The notes under the pieces were generated by a model. The model was not told the DNA's origin, ran no database searches, and worked only from the letters and a program-made list of their open reading frames with translations. Source: Dolichospermum planctonicum (GTDB lineage: Bacteria > Cyanobacteriota > Cyanobacteriia > Cyanobacteriales > Nostocaceae). From it: DNA of 64,000 nt. Positions 1 to 9,263 of this stretch are shown in pieces; positions within the stretch are counted from its first letter, which is position 1; each line of letters starts with the position of its first letter. The stretch covers positions 1-64,000 of the forward strand of contig NZ_BJCF01000005.1 of NCBI RefSeq assembly GCF_005402965.1, written 5' to 3'. The translations under genes and the position numbers were made by a program.

Positions 1-824
1 CAGATACCATTCAATCTAGTGTTACTTACACTATTGCGGCTCTTGCTAACGTCGAAAACCTGACATTAACAGGAACAGCAGCCATAAACGGTACTGGTAA
101 CGCAGCTAATAACGTTATTACTGGTAACGGCGCTAATAACAGCCTTGATGGTGGTGCTGGTACAGATACCTTAATTGGTGGTACAGGTGATGATATCTAC
201 ATTGTAGATAGCACCACTGATACCATTACCGAAAGTGCCAACGAGGGTACAGATACCATTCAAGCCAGTGTTACTTACACTATTGTGGCTGCTAACGTGG
301 AAAACCTGACATTAACAGGAACAACAGCCATAAACGGTACAGGTAACGCAGCTAATAACGTCATCACAGGTAACAGTGCTAATAACACCCTTGATGGTGG
401 TGCGGGTAATGACATCCTCACCGGGGGTCTGGGAAAAGATACTCTAACTGGAGGGTTGGGAGTAGACCGTTTTGACTACCGCACTTTAGCTGATTCTCTT
501 TTCGGTAACTTTGATGTGATTACTGACTTCAATGCTAATGCTGGCAATGATTTGTTCCTTGTTACTACTACCAACAGCGGATTCTCTAATGCCGGAACTG
601 TGACAACACTTGATGCAACCGGAATTGCAGCTCAGTTAACTACTACTGCTTTTACAGCTAACTCTGCTGCTCAATTTACCTTTGGTACTGGTACTAATAC
701 CCGTACCTTTGTCGCTATTAATGACGCTACCGCAGGATTTAATGCCACTACGGATGCCATTATTGAGGTGACAGGTTTAACTGGTACTCTGACAGTTAAT
801 AACTTTACCACTACCTTAGCGTAG
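1..824 (+). CDS. RTX-type calcium-binding repeat surface protein, C-terminal part (5' end outside window)
   Basis: The reading frame is open from base 3, so the gene begins before the window and only about 273 C-terminal residues are seen. It contains repeats of the pattern NVENLTLTGTAAINGTGN followed by GGAGTDTLIGG-like nonapeptides, the glycine/aspartate motif that binds calcium in hemolysin-type (RTX) proteins. The last ~130 residues (starting near GKDTLTGGLGVDRFDY) form a non-repetitive domain ending in NNFTTTLA. It resembles the cyanobacterial C-terminal 'bluetail' domain of putative surface proteins. An internal GTG at 285 is not the real start, because the same repeat runs upstream. 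The C-terminal domain is nearly the same as that of the gene at 2994-7175, which differs by 21 net inserted bases, so the two are recent paralogues. Likely secreted or cell-surface; ligand unknown. Confidence 0.85.
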   Translation, partial: DTIQSSVTYTIAALANVENLTLTGTAAINGTGNAANNVITGNGANNSLDGGAGTDTLIGGTGDDIYIVDSTTDTITESANEGTDTIQASVTYTIVAANVENLTLTGTTAINGTGNAANNVITGNSANNTLDGGAGNDILTGGLGKDTLTGGLGVDRFDYRTLADSLFGNFDVITDFNANAGNDLFLVTTTNSGFSNAGTVTTLDATGIAAQLTTTAFTANSAAQFTFGTGTNTRTFVAINDATAGFNATTDAIIEVTGLTGTLTVNNFTTTLA

Positions 825-1364
825 CTTCTGGTATCATGTAGCTGAACCACGTTGTAGAGACGTTTCATGAAACGTCTCTACATCATCAAATTATCCTGTG
901 ATTGATGGGATATGATCAAGATTCAATTATTCATAACCGCACATTAGACAATTTACATGATTTGATAATATGGTGCGTTACTAATCGCTAATACACCCTA
1001 CATACCATAAGTTAACCTATTTGTCAATGGTATATTTGTTCTACTAGTCAAAGTACATGATTTGCTGAATAATTTTTTCCCAATTGACTCTTTCAAACCA
1101 CTCCTAATTTGTAAAGTTTTGTATATTTTTTCAAAATTGATCTCTGGAAGGACTGTAAATAAAGACTTTTATAGATCATCTTTTGAGCAGGGTGTAAAAT
1201 TGACAATAGTAACCCAATTATGAAATTCTCAATAATTCTAGCAAATCGCCGAAAGTATTGCAAGCTCGTTGCTAAATAAAAATAATTCTTAATTAATTGT
1301 TAAGAAAATCTCAAGTTGAATTTTCCTAAGTTCTGAATATTAAAAGTATTATAGATTTTATATA
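825..1364. repeat. Direct repeat copy A (3' flank of RTX gene)
   Basis: The ~540 bp following the RTX stop codon recur after the second RTX gene at 7176-7715 with a constant offset of 6,351 bp and only scattered substitutions. No coding sequence is evident in it. Similarity fades near 1365, after the shared stretch ending ATTTTATATAAGTT. Confidence 0.9.
853..882. repeat. Perfect 30-bp palindrome (REP-like hairpin)
   Basis: TGTAGAGACGTTTCA followed by its exact reverse complement, 29 bp after the RTX stop codon. The RNA would fold into a long hairpin that may end transcription or protect the 3' end. Copies lie at 7204-7233 and, diverged, at 63428-63455. Confidence 0.85.
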
Positions 1365-1715
1365 AGTTTTAATTATGATTTATTGTGAACTCAGTTATAA
1401 GTAGTGATAACGGAAACAATAAACTCAAAACGCACCAGGAAAAGAGGATTTTATAGAGATGATTTAGAATTATATATGTATTAGCCTTTGTAAAGCGATC
1501 GCTTTTAATGATTTACGTGGACTTGATTAGGTTGAAATCCTGAATTTTTTGCTAGTTTGTATAGCCGTGATTTCTAGGCACTCAATCATATTTTATATTG
1601 GTTTGAGCAAACCCTACTTATTACAGCAGTTCCCTATCTTATGAAGTACAAATATTAATAATAAAACTCTTGTGGAGCGGCCATCTTGCCTGCACAAACT
1701 GTACTTCACTCAAGC
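1365..1715. other. Intergenic AT-rich stretch with one HIP1 site
   Basis: No convincing gene. A HIP1 octamer GCGATCGC sits at 1495-1502. The sequence downstream of the truncated STAND gene (which reads leftwards) shows no recognisable WD40 or TPR coding remnant. Confidence 0.5.
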
Positions 1716-2684
1716 TCAACTTGCTGTATGTGTGAGATATTTGTCAATATCACCATTAAATAATTTGATGATCGCATTAACAACTATTTTAATTTTTAAA
1801 GGATTATTATCACATAAATCACATAGTTCATATTTTTGTTGTTCTGTCCCCAATAGTTGTTTTGATTGTATCAAAGAAAACGCTACTACTAAAGAACCAA
1901 ACAACTTCAAAGAACGTACTGAGGATGACCAGTTTTCCAGTAAGCTGAATTCAATGGGTTGATTTCGACTGGTAAAAATTAGACAGCTTTGATGATTGGT
2001 TTCCGCAATTATTTGGATAAAATGATTATACTTGCTATCAAACTTGTCTAAAACTATTTCGATGTCATCCAAGATAATTAAACAACGACGGGTACGCAAA
2101 TAATACATAACTCGATTAATGTCGGGTTTACTTTCCTTGTAATTGGACACCAAGGAAAGCATATCAGTGATCATCTCATCAAAGGATAAGATAGTAGGCA
2201 CAGAACGCCAAAAAACGTAATCAAATTGATCTTGAATTTGTTTTGCTAGTTGAGTAGCTAAAGTTGTTTTTCCAACTCCACCCATACCGAATAATCCTAG
2301 TAAGCGACAACCATCTTCTAAAATCCATGACTGTAATTGTGTCAGTTCTTGGCTATATCCGTAAAATTCTGAAATATCAATTGCAGTTCCCCAGTCTAGA
2401 AATTGATTGGAATTTGGTTTTTTTTTTGCGTATTTGTGCGTATGCGGGAGGGTAGATATTACTTGAATATTGGTAGTAATTTCTTGCCAATCTAGATTTA
2501 ATATACGACACATTCGTTCAAAACTATGATAGCTAACAGGTTTACCAGTCAGGAAATTACTAATTGTCGATAAGGATAATCCTGTATCACGAGCTAAAAC
2601 TCTTTGGTTAGGGTATCCGTTGTCTGTAACTGCTAATTTTACTTTGGCAATGCAGTCATGACGAACTCTCAGTGATCTTGACAT
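1716..2684 (-). CDS. HTH + NB-ARC (STAND) NTPase, lacking the usual C-terminal repeats
   Basis: 322 residues. The N-terminal ~75 residues (DCIAKVKLAVTDNGYPNQRVL, then LSLSTISNFLTG) look like a helix-turn-helix module. The NB-ARC part begins near residue 105, with Walker A GMGGVGKTTLA near residue 132 and a Walker B-like CLIILDDIE near residue 200. A sensor-type LIFTSRNQ follows, and an NNPLKIKIV stretch matches the GNPLALK-type GxP motif. Cyanobacterial proteins of this design normally continue into WD40 or TPR repeats and exceed 1,000 residues. This one stops just after NB-ARC. It may be a truncated remnant, or a short adaptor/regulator. It stands alone on the minus strand between two RTX genes. 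Such STAND proteins act in signalling or defence; the role here is unknown. Confidence 0.75.
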   Translation of the reverse strand: MSRSLRVRHDCIAKVKLAVTDNGYPNQRVLARDTGLSLSTISNFLTGKPVSYHSFERMCRILNLDWQEITTNIQVISTLPHTHKYAKKKPNSNQFLDWGTAIDISEFYGYSQELTQLQSWILEDGCRLLGLFGMGGVGKTTLATQLAKQIQDQFDYVFWRSVPTILSFDEMITDMLSLVSNYKESKPDINRVMYYLRTRRCLIILDDIEIVLDKFDSKYNHFIQIIAETNHQSCLIFTSRNQPIEFSLLENWSSSVRSLKLFGSLVVAFSLIQSKQLLGTEQQKYELCDLCDNNPLKIKIVVNAIIKLFNGDIDKYLTHTAS

Positions 2685-2882
2685 TGATTTTTGTTAAGTA
2701 GTTGTTCACTTAGTTATTCACCTATATGGTGGGATGTTGGTATTTTACGCAATTACTTATAACGTTAATTGTCTTTTTCCAAGCTAATAGATCAAGTAAG
2801 TAAATGTCAACTATGTACTTTAAGGCTGATTTATCATCTATCTAAAGATAGATATTTAAATCCTATTGCTATCCAGGCGATT

Positions 2883-2926
2883 ACAAACTCAGTACAAACT
2901 CAGTACAAACTCAGTACAAACTCAGT
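2883..2926. repeat. Four tandem 11-bp repeats upstream of the RTX gene
   Basis: The unit ACAAACTCAGT occurs four times without a break, ending 67 bp before the start codon at 2994. An 11-bp period puts each copy on the same face of the helix, so it could be a regulatory binding array. It could also be simple slippage. Confidence 0.8.
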
Positions 2927-2993
2927 ACAAAACTATCTCTCAGGTATGATAATATTGAGAAAATAACCATTCACAATACACAGGGTTATCTCC

Positions 2994-5900
2994 ATGGCAA
3001 TTTCAACTTTCAGTAACACTAACTTCATCTCTATTCCAGACGGCGGGGCAAGTGATCCTTATCCTTCAATTATCAATGTTTCTGGAATCAGTGGTAGCTT
3101 GACTAAGCTAACAGTCACCCTGACCAACCTCAACCATGCCTGGACAAATGACATTGATGTGCTTTTAGTAAGTCCAACGGGCGCGAACAGCATCCTGATG
3201 TCTGATGTAGGGGGCAGTAGCGATTTAACCAACGTTACTTTGACTTTTGATGCCACTGCCACTTCTAGTCTTTCTGATTTTGATGCCATTAGCAGTGGTA
3301 CTTATCGGCCAACTAATTTTGATTTTGATGGTTTTGATGACCCCGACTTTTTTGACTCTCCTGCCCCCGCAGGACCTTACAATACAGACTTTTCTGTTTT
3401 TAACGGTACTGACCCGAACGGTGAGTGGCGGCTCTACATCGTGGATGATACTCGTGGTGATATGGGAAATGTTGATGGTGGTTGGTCTCTCTCAATTGAA
3501 GCCGAGGAAGGCATCATCGATGGTAATGATAGTAATAACACCCTTGATGGTAATATACTTGATAACACTGTTAGTGGTTTTGGTGGCAATGACACCCTCA
3601 AAGGTAGTGCGGGTGACGACACCCTAGATGGTGGAGCAGGTAATGACACAGCAGACTATAGCCAACTTGGTCAAAGTATAACTTTTTCACCCACAGGAAT
3701 CATCACTAAAGGTGGTGGACTGGGAAATGATCAACTGATTTCAGTAGAGACAATTATTGCTGATGCCAGTCCGGTTAATAATACCATTGATGTGTCTACT
3801 GCGGAGGATGCAGCCTCTCTCAACTTCAATTTACAAACCCAACAATTGACTATCAATGGTGTCGGAACATTCACAGTCACCAATTTTGATCATGTTCTGG
3901 GAACAAGTCAAAATGACACCATTATTGGTGATACTCAAAATAACCAACTCTCTGGTAATGCTGGTAATGACTCCCTCAATGGTGCTGCGGGTAACGACAC
4001 CCTCAATGGTGGTGCGGGTACAGATACCTTAATTGGTGGTTTAGGTGATGATATCTATATTATAGATAGCGCCACTGACATCATTACGGAAAATGCCAAT
4101 GAGGGTATAGATGGAATTCAATCCAGTTTCACCTACTCTATTGCTGCCAGGCCGAACATCGAAAACCTGACCTTAACAGGAACAACAGCGATTAACGGTA
4201 CGGGTAACGCTGGTAATAATACCATTAGGGGTAATAGTGGTAATAACACCCTCAATGGTGGTGCGGGTAATGATATGCTATATGGGGATGTCGCAGATTA
4301 CGGCGGATCTACCTTATTTAACTACAATGGTAATACATATCTGTTAAGCACTGCTGGATCATGGCAACAAGCTCAAACTCAGGCACAGAGTTTAGGGGGA
4401 AATCTTGTCACCATCAATGATCAAGGCGAGCAGGATTGGTTAGTCACTACCTTTGGTGGTGAACAACTGTGGATTGGTTTGACAGATGAGGTGACAGAAG
4501 GCGAGTTTAAGTGGGTGAGTGGTGAAACCTCTACTTACACTAATTGGTATCCAGATGAACCAAATAATTCCGGGAATGAAGATTATGTGGGGATGAATTT
4601 CGGTGGTGCTGGTACATGGAATGACTACGGTAGTAGCACTTTACGAGGCATCATTGAAACCATAACTGGTAATGATACCCTCAACGGTGGAGCGGGTAAC
4701 GACACCCTTGATGGTGGTGGGGGTATTGATGCCTTAATTGGTGGTACAGGCAACGATATTTACATTGTTGATAGTAGCACTGACATTATTGTGGAAAGTG
4801 CCAATGAAGGTACAGATGGAATTCAATCCAGTGTCACCTACTCTATTGCTGCCAGGCCGAACATCGAAAATCTGACTCTCACAGGAACAGCAGCCATTAA
4901 CGGTACGGGTAACGTAGCTAATAACGTCATCACGGGTAATAGTGGTAATAACACCCTCAATGGTGGTGCAGGTAATGACACCCTTGATGGTGGTGCAGGT
5001 ACAGATACCTTAATCGGTAGTTTGGGTAATGATACTTACATCGTAGATGACGCAAATGATATCATTACTGAAAATTCCAGCGGTGGTATTATAGATGCCA
5101 TTCAATCTAGTGTTACTTACACTATTGCTCCCAACGTGGAAAACCTGACCCTGACAGGAACAGCAGCTATTAACGGTACTGGTAACGCGGGTAATAACGT
5201 CATCACGGGTAACGGTGCTGATAATACCCTTGACGGTGGTGCTGGTACAGATACCTTAATTGGTGGTTTAGGCAATGATATTTACATTGTTGATAGCACC
5301 ACTGACACTATTACGGAAAGTGCCAACGGTGGTATAGATGCCATTCAATCTAGTGTTACTTACACTGTTTTGCCTGCTAACGTGGAAAACCTGACCCTAA
5401 CAGGAGCAGCAGCCATTAACGGTACTGGTAACACAGTTAGTAACGTCCTCACGGGTAATGGTGCTAATAATACCTTAACTGGTGGAGCAGGTAATGACAC
5501 CCTTGATGGTGGAGCAGGTAATGATAATTTGATTGGTGGAGTAGGTGATGATATCTACATTGTAAATAGCACCACTGTCACCATTACAGAACTTACCAAC
5601 GGTGGTACAGATACTCAATCTACTAGTGTTACTTCGACTCTTGCTACCAACGTTGAAAATCTGACTCTCATAGGAACAGCAGCCATTGACGGTACAGGTA
5701 ACGCAGCTAATAACGTCCTCACGGGTAACGGTGCTGATAATACCCTTGATGGTGGAGCAGGTAATGACACCCTGAATGGGGGTGAAGGTATTGATGATTT
5801 GATTGGTGGTTTAGGCGATGATATTTACTTCGTTGATAATAGCAGTGACAGCATTACTGAAAATGCCGCCGCTGGCACGGATACGGTTAACAGCACCGCT

Positions 5901-7175
5901 GATTATGATCTCTCTGAGAATATCGAAAACCTGATCCTGACAGGAACAGCAGCAATTAACGGTACTGGTAACACTGCTAATAACACCATCACAGGTAACG
6001 CTGCCGATAATGTCCTTGACGGTGATGCGGGTATTGATACTTTGATTGGTCGTTTAGGCAGTGATATTTACTTCGTTGATAATAGCAGTGACAGCATTAT
6101 TGAAAATGCCAACGAAGGCATGGATACGGCTTACACCACCACTAACTATACTCTCTCTGCAAATATTGAAAACCTGAACCTGATAGGAACGGCTGCCAAT
6201 GGCACAGGGAATGCTGGTAATAACATCATTACAGGTAATGAAATCAATAACACCCTTAATGGTGGTGCGGGTATTGATACTTTGATTGGTGGAGATGGTA
6301 ATGATACTTACGTTGTTGATAGTACAACTGATATCATTACGGAGGAACTGGAGGAGGGTGCAGATACTATTGAATCTAGTGTCACTTTTACTCTTGCTAC
6401 TGCTCCCAACGTGGAAAACCTGACCCTAACAGGAGCAGCTATTAACGGTACTGGTAACGCGGGTAATAACGTCATCACGGGTAACGGTGCTGATAATACC
6501 CTTGACGGTGGTGCTGGTATAGATACCTTAATTGGTGGTTTAGGCAATGATATTTACATTGTTGATAGCACCACTGACACTATTACGGAAAGTGCCAACG
6601 GTGGTATAGATGCCATTCAATCTAGTGTTACTTACACTGTTTTGCCTGCTAACGTGGAAAACCTGACCCTAACAGGAGCAGCAGCCATTAACGGTATAGG
6701 GAACGCAGCTAATAACGTCATTACTGGTAACGGTGCTAACAACACCTTAACCGGGGGGCTGGGAAAAGATACTCTGACTGGAGGGTTGGGAGTAGACCGT
6801 TTTGACTACCGTGTTTTAGCTGATTCTGTTTTCAGTAACAATATCAATAACAGTAACTTTGATGTGATTACTGACTTCAATGCTACTAATAACAATGATT
6901 TATTCCTTGTTTCCACTGCCCGTAGCACAGTCGTCCCTAATGCCGGATCTGTGATAGCACTTAATACAGCAAGCATTACAGCTAAGTTAACTCCTACTGC
7001 TTTTATAGCTAACTCTGCTGCTCAATTTACCTTTGGTACTGGTGCTAATACCCGTACTTTTGTCGCTATTAATGACGCTACCGCAGGATTTAATGCCACT
7101 ACGGATGCCATTATTGAGGTGACAGGTTTAATTGGTACTTTAGGACCCAATAACTTTATCACTACCTTAGCGTAG
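2994..7175 (+). CDS. Large RTX-repeat surface protein with P domain, C-type lectin domain and bluetail-like C-terminus
   Basis: 1,393 residues starting at ATG 2994. Residues ~1-170 match a proprotein-convertase P domain (SIPDGGASDPYPSIINVSG; WRLYIVDDTRGDMGNVDGGW), a beta fold found at the ends of secreted proteins. From ~175 on there are many GGAGNDTLDGG-type calcium-binding nonapeptides. They alternate with ~80-residue units of the NVENLTLTGTAAINGTGN / NDIYIVDSTTDTITESAN type. A C-type lectin-like domain interrupts the repeats at ~430-555, with WIGLTDE, PDEPNNSGNEDYV (EPN sugar-binding triad) and TWNDYG. The last ~140 residues are the bluetail-like domain, shared with the gene ending at 824. 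No classical signal peptide is seen, as is usual for RTX proteins, which use type I export. Likely an extracellular adhesin or cell-surface glycan-binding protein; target unknown. Confidence 0.88.
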   Translation: MAISTFSNTNFISIPDGGASDPYPSIINVSGISGSLTKLTVTLTNLNHAWTNDIDVLLVSPTGANSILMSDVGGSSDLTNVTLTFDATATSSLSDFDAISSGTYRPTNFDFDGFDDPDFFDSPAPAGPYNTDFSVFNGTDPNGEWRLYIVDDTRGDMGNVDGGWSLSIEAEEGIIDGNDSNNTLDGNILDNTVSGFGGNDTLKGSAGDDTLDGGAGNDTADYSQLGQSITFSPTGIITKGGGLGNDQLISVETIIADASPVNNTIDVSTAEDAASLNFNLQTQQLTINGVGTFTVTNFDHVLGTSQNDTIIGDTQNNQLSGNAGNDSLNGAAGNDTLNGGAGTDTLIGGLGDDIYIIDSATDIITENANEGIDGIQSSFTYSIAARPNIENLTLTGTTAINGTGNAGNNTIRGNSGNNTLNGGAGNDMLYGDVADYGGSTLFNYNGNTYLLSTAGSWQQAQTQAQSLGGNLVTINDQGEQDWLVTTFGGEQLWIGLTDEVTEGEFKWVSGETSTYTNWYPDEPNNSGNEDYVGMNFGGAGTWNDYGSSTLRGIIETITGNDTLNGGAGNDTLDGGGGIDALIGGTGNDIYIVDSSTDIIVESANEGTDGIQSSVTYSIAARPNIENLTLTGTAAINGTGNVANNVITGNSGNNTLNGGAGNDTLDGGAGTDTLIGSLGNDTYIVDDANDIITENSSGGIIDAIQSSVTYTIAPNVENLTLTGTAAINGTGNAGNNVITGNGADNTLDGGAGTDTLIGGLGNDIYIVDSTTDTITESANGGIDAIQSSVTYTVLPANVENLTLTGAAAINGTGNTVSNVLTGNGANNTLTGGAGNDTLDGGAGNDNLIGGVGDDIYIVNSTTVTITELTNGGTDTQSTSVTSTLATNVENLTLIGTAAIDGTGNAANNVLTGNGADNTLDGGAGNDTLNGGEGIDDLIGGLGDDIYFVDNSSDSITENAAAGTDTVNSTADYDLSENIENLILTGTAAINGTGNTANNTITGNAADNVLDGDAGIDTLIGRLGSDIYFVDNSSDSIIENANEGMDTAYTTTNYTLSANIENLNLIGTAANGTGNAGNNIITGNEINNTLNGGAGIDTLIGGDGNDTYVVDSTTDIITEELEEGADTIESSVTFTLATAPNVENLTLTGAAINGTGNAGNNVITGNGADNTLDGGAGIDTLIGGLGNDIYIVDSTTDTITESANGGIDAIQSSVTYTVLPANVENLTLTGAAAINGIGNAANNVITGNGANNTLTGGLGKDTLTGGLGVDRFDYRVLADSVFSNNINNSNFDVITDFNATNNNDLFLVSTARSTVVPNAGSVIALNTASITAKLTPTAFIANSAAQFTFGTGANTRTFVAINDATAGFNATTDAIIEVTGLIGTLGPNNFITTLA

Positions 7176-7715
7176 CTTCTGGTATCATGTAGCTGAACCA
7201 CGTTGTAGAGACGTTTCATGAAACGTCTCTACATCATCAAATTATCCTGTGATTGATGGGATATGATCAAGATTCAATTATTCATAACCGCACATTAGAC
7301 AATTTAAATGATTTGATAATATGGTGCGTTACTAATCGCTAACACACCCTACATACCATAAGTTAACCTATTTGTCAATGGTATATTTGTTCTACTAGTC
7401 AAAGTACATGATTTGCTGAATAATTTTTCCCCAATTGACTCTTTCAAACCACTCCTAATTTGTAAAGTTTTGTATATTTTTTCAAAATTTATCTCTGAAA
7501 CGACTATAAATAAAGACTTTTACAGATCATCCTTTTAGCAGGGTACAAAATTGACAATAGTAACCCAATTATGAAATTCTCAATAATTCTAGCAAATCGC
7601 CGAAAGTATTGCAAGCTCGTTGCTAAATAAAAATTATTCTCAATTAATTGTTAAGAAAATCTCAAGTTGAATTTTCCTAAGTTCTGAATATTAAAAGTAT
7701 TGTAGATTTTATATA
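7176..7715. repeat. Direct repeat copy B (3' flank of second RTX gene)
   Basis: Nearly identical to 825-1364 with no net length change. Includes the palindrome at 7204-7233. Together with the paralogous RTX coding ends it makes a direct repeat flanking the STAND and RTX genes. Confidence 0.9.
7204..7233. repeat. Perfect 30-bp palindrome, second copy
   Basis: Identical to 853-882, placed 29 bp after the stop codon of the RTX gene at 2994-7175. Possible terminator or 3' stabilising hairpin. Confidence 0.85.
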
Positions 7716-8040
7716 AGTTATATTTATAATACATAAAAAATGATAAATAGGTTTGCTGATCAGATTTATGAATGATATAGAATAACAGAACTTACATATA
7801 AATTTACGTATAAATTACGGAAGAATGAACCACGAAGAACGCAAAGAACAGGAATTTAAGAGGGTTTGAGAGATATTTTGCGTAAGCCCGAATTTCCTCC
7901 ATCCCAAAAAGACCACAGGATACTCACTCTCTTCCTGTACACAAACCCGGCATTTAGGGTATCTGCTAAATTATGTAAAACCCTTTGACGATGTTCTACA
8001 ACAGAATTGTACCAACTTGTGTTCATTTATTGACAACTAA
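7716..8040. other. Intergenic stretch with dispersed-repeat fragments
   Basis: No gene seen. It contains the fragments GAACCACGAAGAACGCAAAG (from 7828) and GATATTTTGCGTAAG (from 7871). Both look like pieces of dispersed cyanobacterial repeats; the second recurs near 43820. Confidence 0.4.
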
Positions 8041-8571
8041 CTAAAATCGCAAATAATACATTAACTGAGCGATCGCTTCCCCTGATAATTCTAACCGTTT
8101 TTGGAAATCCAGTAAACTTAGGTAAGGACCAGCAGCCAGTCTGTTTTCTATAACTGTCTGTGCGAGGGATAAATCAATAAAAGGAATTTTACACAACCCC
8201 TCAACCGTCGCTGTATTGGGATTAATTAGTTGGGGTTTATCTAAAGAATAATTGTCATAATAGTTAAATCTTAACAGAGGTTTTAGTGGTTCTAATCGCT
8301 GCACTGGTACACCCAAAGCCGCAGCCACATCTTCAAGACAATAAAATACTACACCAGCGCGGGAAAGTTCCACCAAAGATCGGCATTGATGAATTGATAA
8401 CCCAGGTAAACGCAACCAATCATCCACCGTCGCTTGATTAGCATCAATCCCCAAACCCAATTCAGCCGCTATTTGCACTTCTTCACCGGATTGTAAACGA
8501 TAGTAGGGGTCATTGAGTAATTTAACCCGGAGCTTTTGTAATTTCAGATTTAACGGTAGCCACTTATTCAT
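8041..8571 (-). CDS. Helix-hairpin-helix (ComEA-like) protein
   Basis: 176 residues. The C-terminal half contains LINPNTATVEGLCKIPFIDL and AQTVIENRLAAGPYLSLLDF, the pattern of the ComEA/SLBB-type helix-hairpin-helix repeat (N-x-A-T-x-x-x-L-x-x-I-P). An earlier degenerate copy is at ANQATVDDWLRLPGLSIHQC. HhH motifs bind DNA backbone or mediate protein contacts. There is no signal peptide or membrane segment, unlike the competence protein ComEA, so it is probably cytoplasmic. Similar HhH proteins are common in cyanobacteria without a fixed role. It is a lone gene, convergent with the second RTX gene. Confidence 0.7.
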   Translation of the reverse strand: MNKWLPLNLKLQKLRVKLLNDPYYRLQSGEEVQIAAELGLGIDANQATVDDWLRLPGLSIHQCRSLVELSRAGVVFYCLEDVAAALGVPVQRLEPLKPLLRFNYYDNYSLDKPQLINPNTATVEGLCKIPFIDLSLAQTVIENRLAAGPYLSLLDFQKRLELSGEAIAQLMYYLRF

Positions 8572-8646
8572 ATTTTTACAGTTATAAATAAGTGATTCTT
8601 ACCTAAGCTAGTCATCATCAAATCGAACTTTTTTGTCACTTAGGAA

Positions 8647-8733
8647 CGGAGAGGGAGGGATTCGAACCCTCGTATACATTACTGCATAACAGACTTTCCA
8701 GGTCTGCGCCTTCAACCACTCGGCCACCTCTCC
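8647..8733 (-). tRNA. tRNA-Ser (GGA anticodon)
   Basis: The minus strand folds as an 87-nt class II tRNA. The acceptor GGAGAGG pairs with CCTCTCC and is followed by discriminator G. The anticodon stem CAGAC/GTCTG carries the loop CTGGAAA, giving anticodon GGA. A long variable arm and the T-loop GGTTCGAATCC are present. The 3' CCA is not encoded. Confidence 0.95.
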
Positions 8734-8894
8734 AGGTGTCTCGCTTTACAATCCTACAACAGAATTTTCAAAAAAGCAAGCATTTTAAAAAAATATTTTT
8801 TTTCATGACTCCCTGACCTGAAAATGCCGGGTTTTCCACCTATTTTCTTATAATAGACTTTGACACCCCCTCAGCGGAAAAGCTAAAAATCAAA

Positions 8895-9263
8895 ATGGTT
8901 CAAACCCACACCATTAAAGTTTATAATCGCCAAACTGGTATATCCCATACCCTGGAAGTTCCCGAAGACCGTTATATTTTGCACACTGCTGAACATAACG
9001 GGGCTGAACTCCCCTTTTCTTGTCGTAATGGGGCTTGTACAACCTGTGCGGTGAGAGTTGTATCAGGAGAAATTTATCAACCAGAAGCCATTGGCCTTTC
9101 CCCTGCTTTACGCCGTCAAGGGTACGCCTTATTATGTGTAAGTTACGCCCGTTCTGATTTAGAAGTAGAAACACAAGACGAAGATGAAGTTTATGAACTT
9201 CAATTTGGGCGCTTCTTTGGTAAAGGTAGAGTTAAAGCGGGTTTACCCTTAGATGAGGACTAA
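8895..9263 (+). CDS. Plant-type [2Fe-2S] ferredoxin with C-terminal extension
   Basis: 122 residues. The iron-sulfur motif SCRNGACTTCAVRV gives C-x4-C-x2-C, and the fourth cysteine is in ALLCVSYA, so all four ligands are present. The last ~25 residues (EVYELQFGRFFGKGRVKAGL) extend past the usual ferredoxin end at ~97-100 residues. This recalls the C-terminally extended FdC2-type ferredoxins shared by cyanobacteria and plants. It carries single electrons in the cytoplasm; the partner is unknown and may differ from that of the main photosynthetic ferredoxin. Its end overlaps the next gene by 11 bp, suggesting co-transcription. Confidence 0.88.
   Translation: MVQTHTIKVYNRQTGISHTLEVPEDRYILHTAEHNGAELPFSCRNGACTTCAVRVVSGEIYQPEAIGLSPALRRQGYALLCVSYARSDLEVETQDEDEVYELQFGRFFGKGRVKAGLPLDED

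Noticed and set aside
1672-1962. 96-codon plus-strand ORF
   Set aside because: Overlaps the STAND gene antisense, low-complexity, no family.
2883-2930. NtcA site in the 11-bp repeats (GTA...TAC)
   Set aside because: Spacing is GTA-N9-TAC, not the GTA-N8-TAC needed for NtcA.
2769-2966. 65-codon ORF overlapping the 11-bp repeats
   Set aside because: Its C-terminal half is just the translated repeat; no other support.
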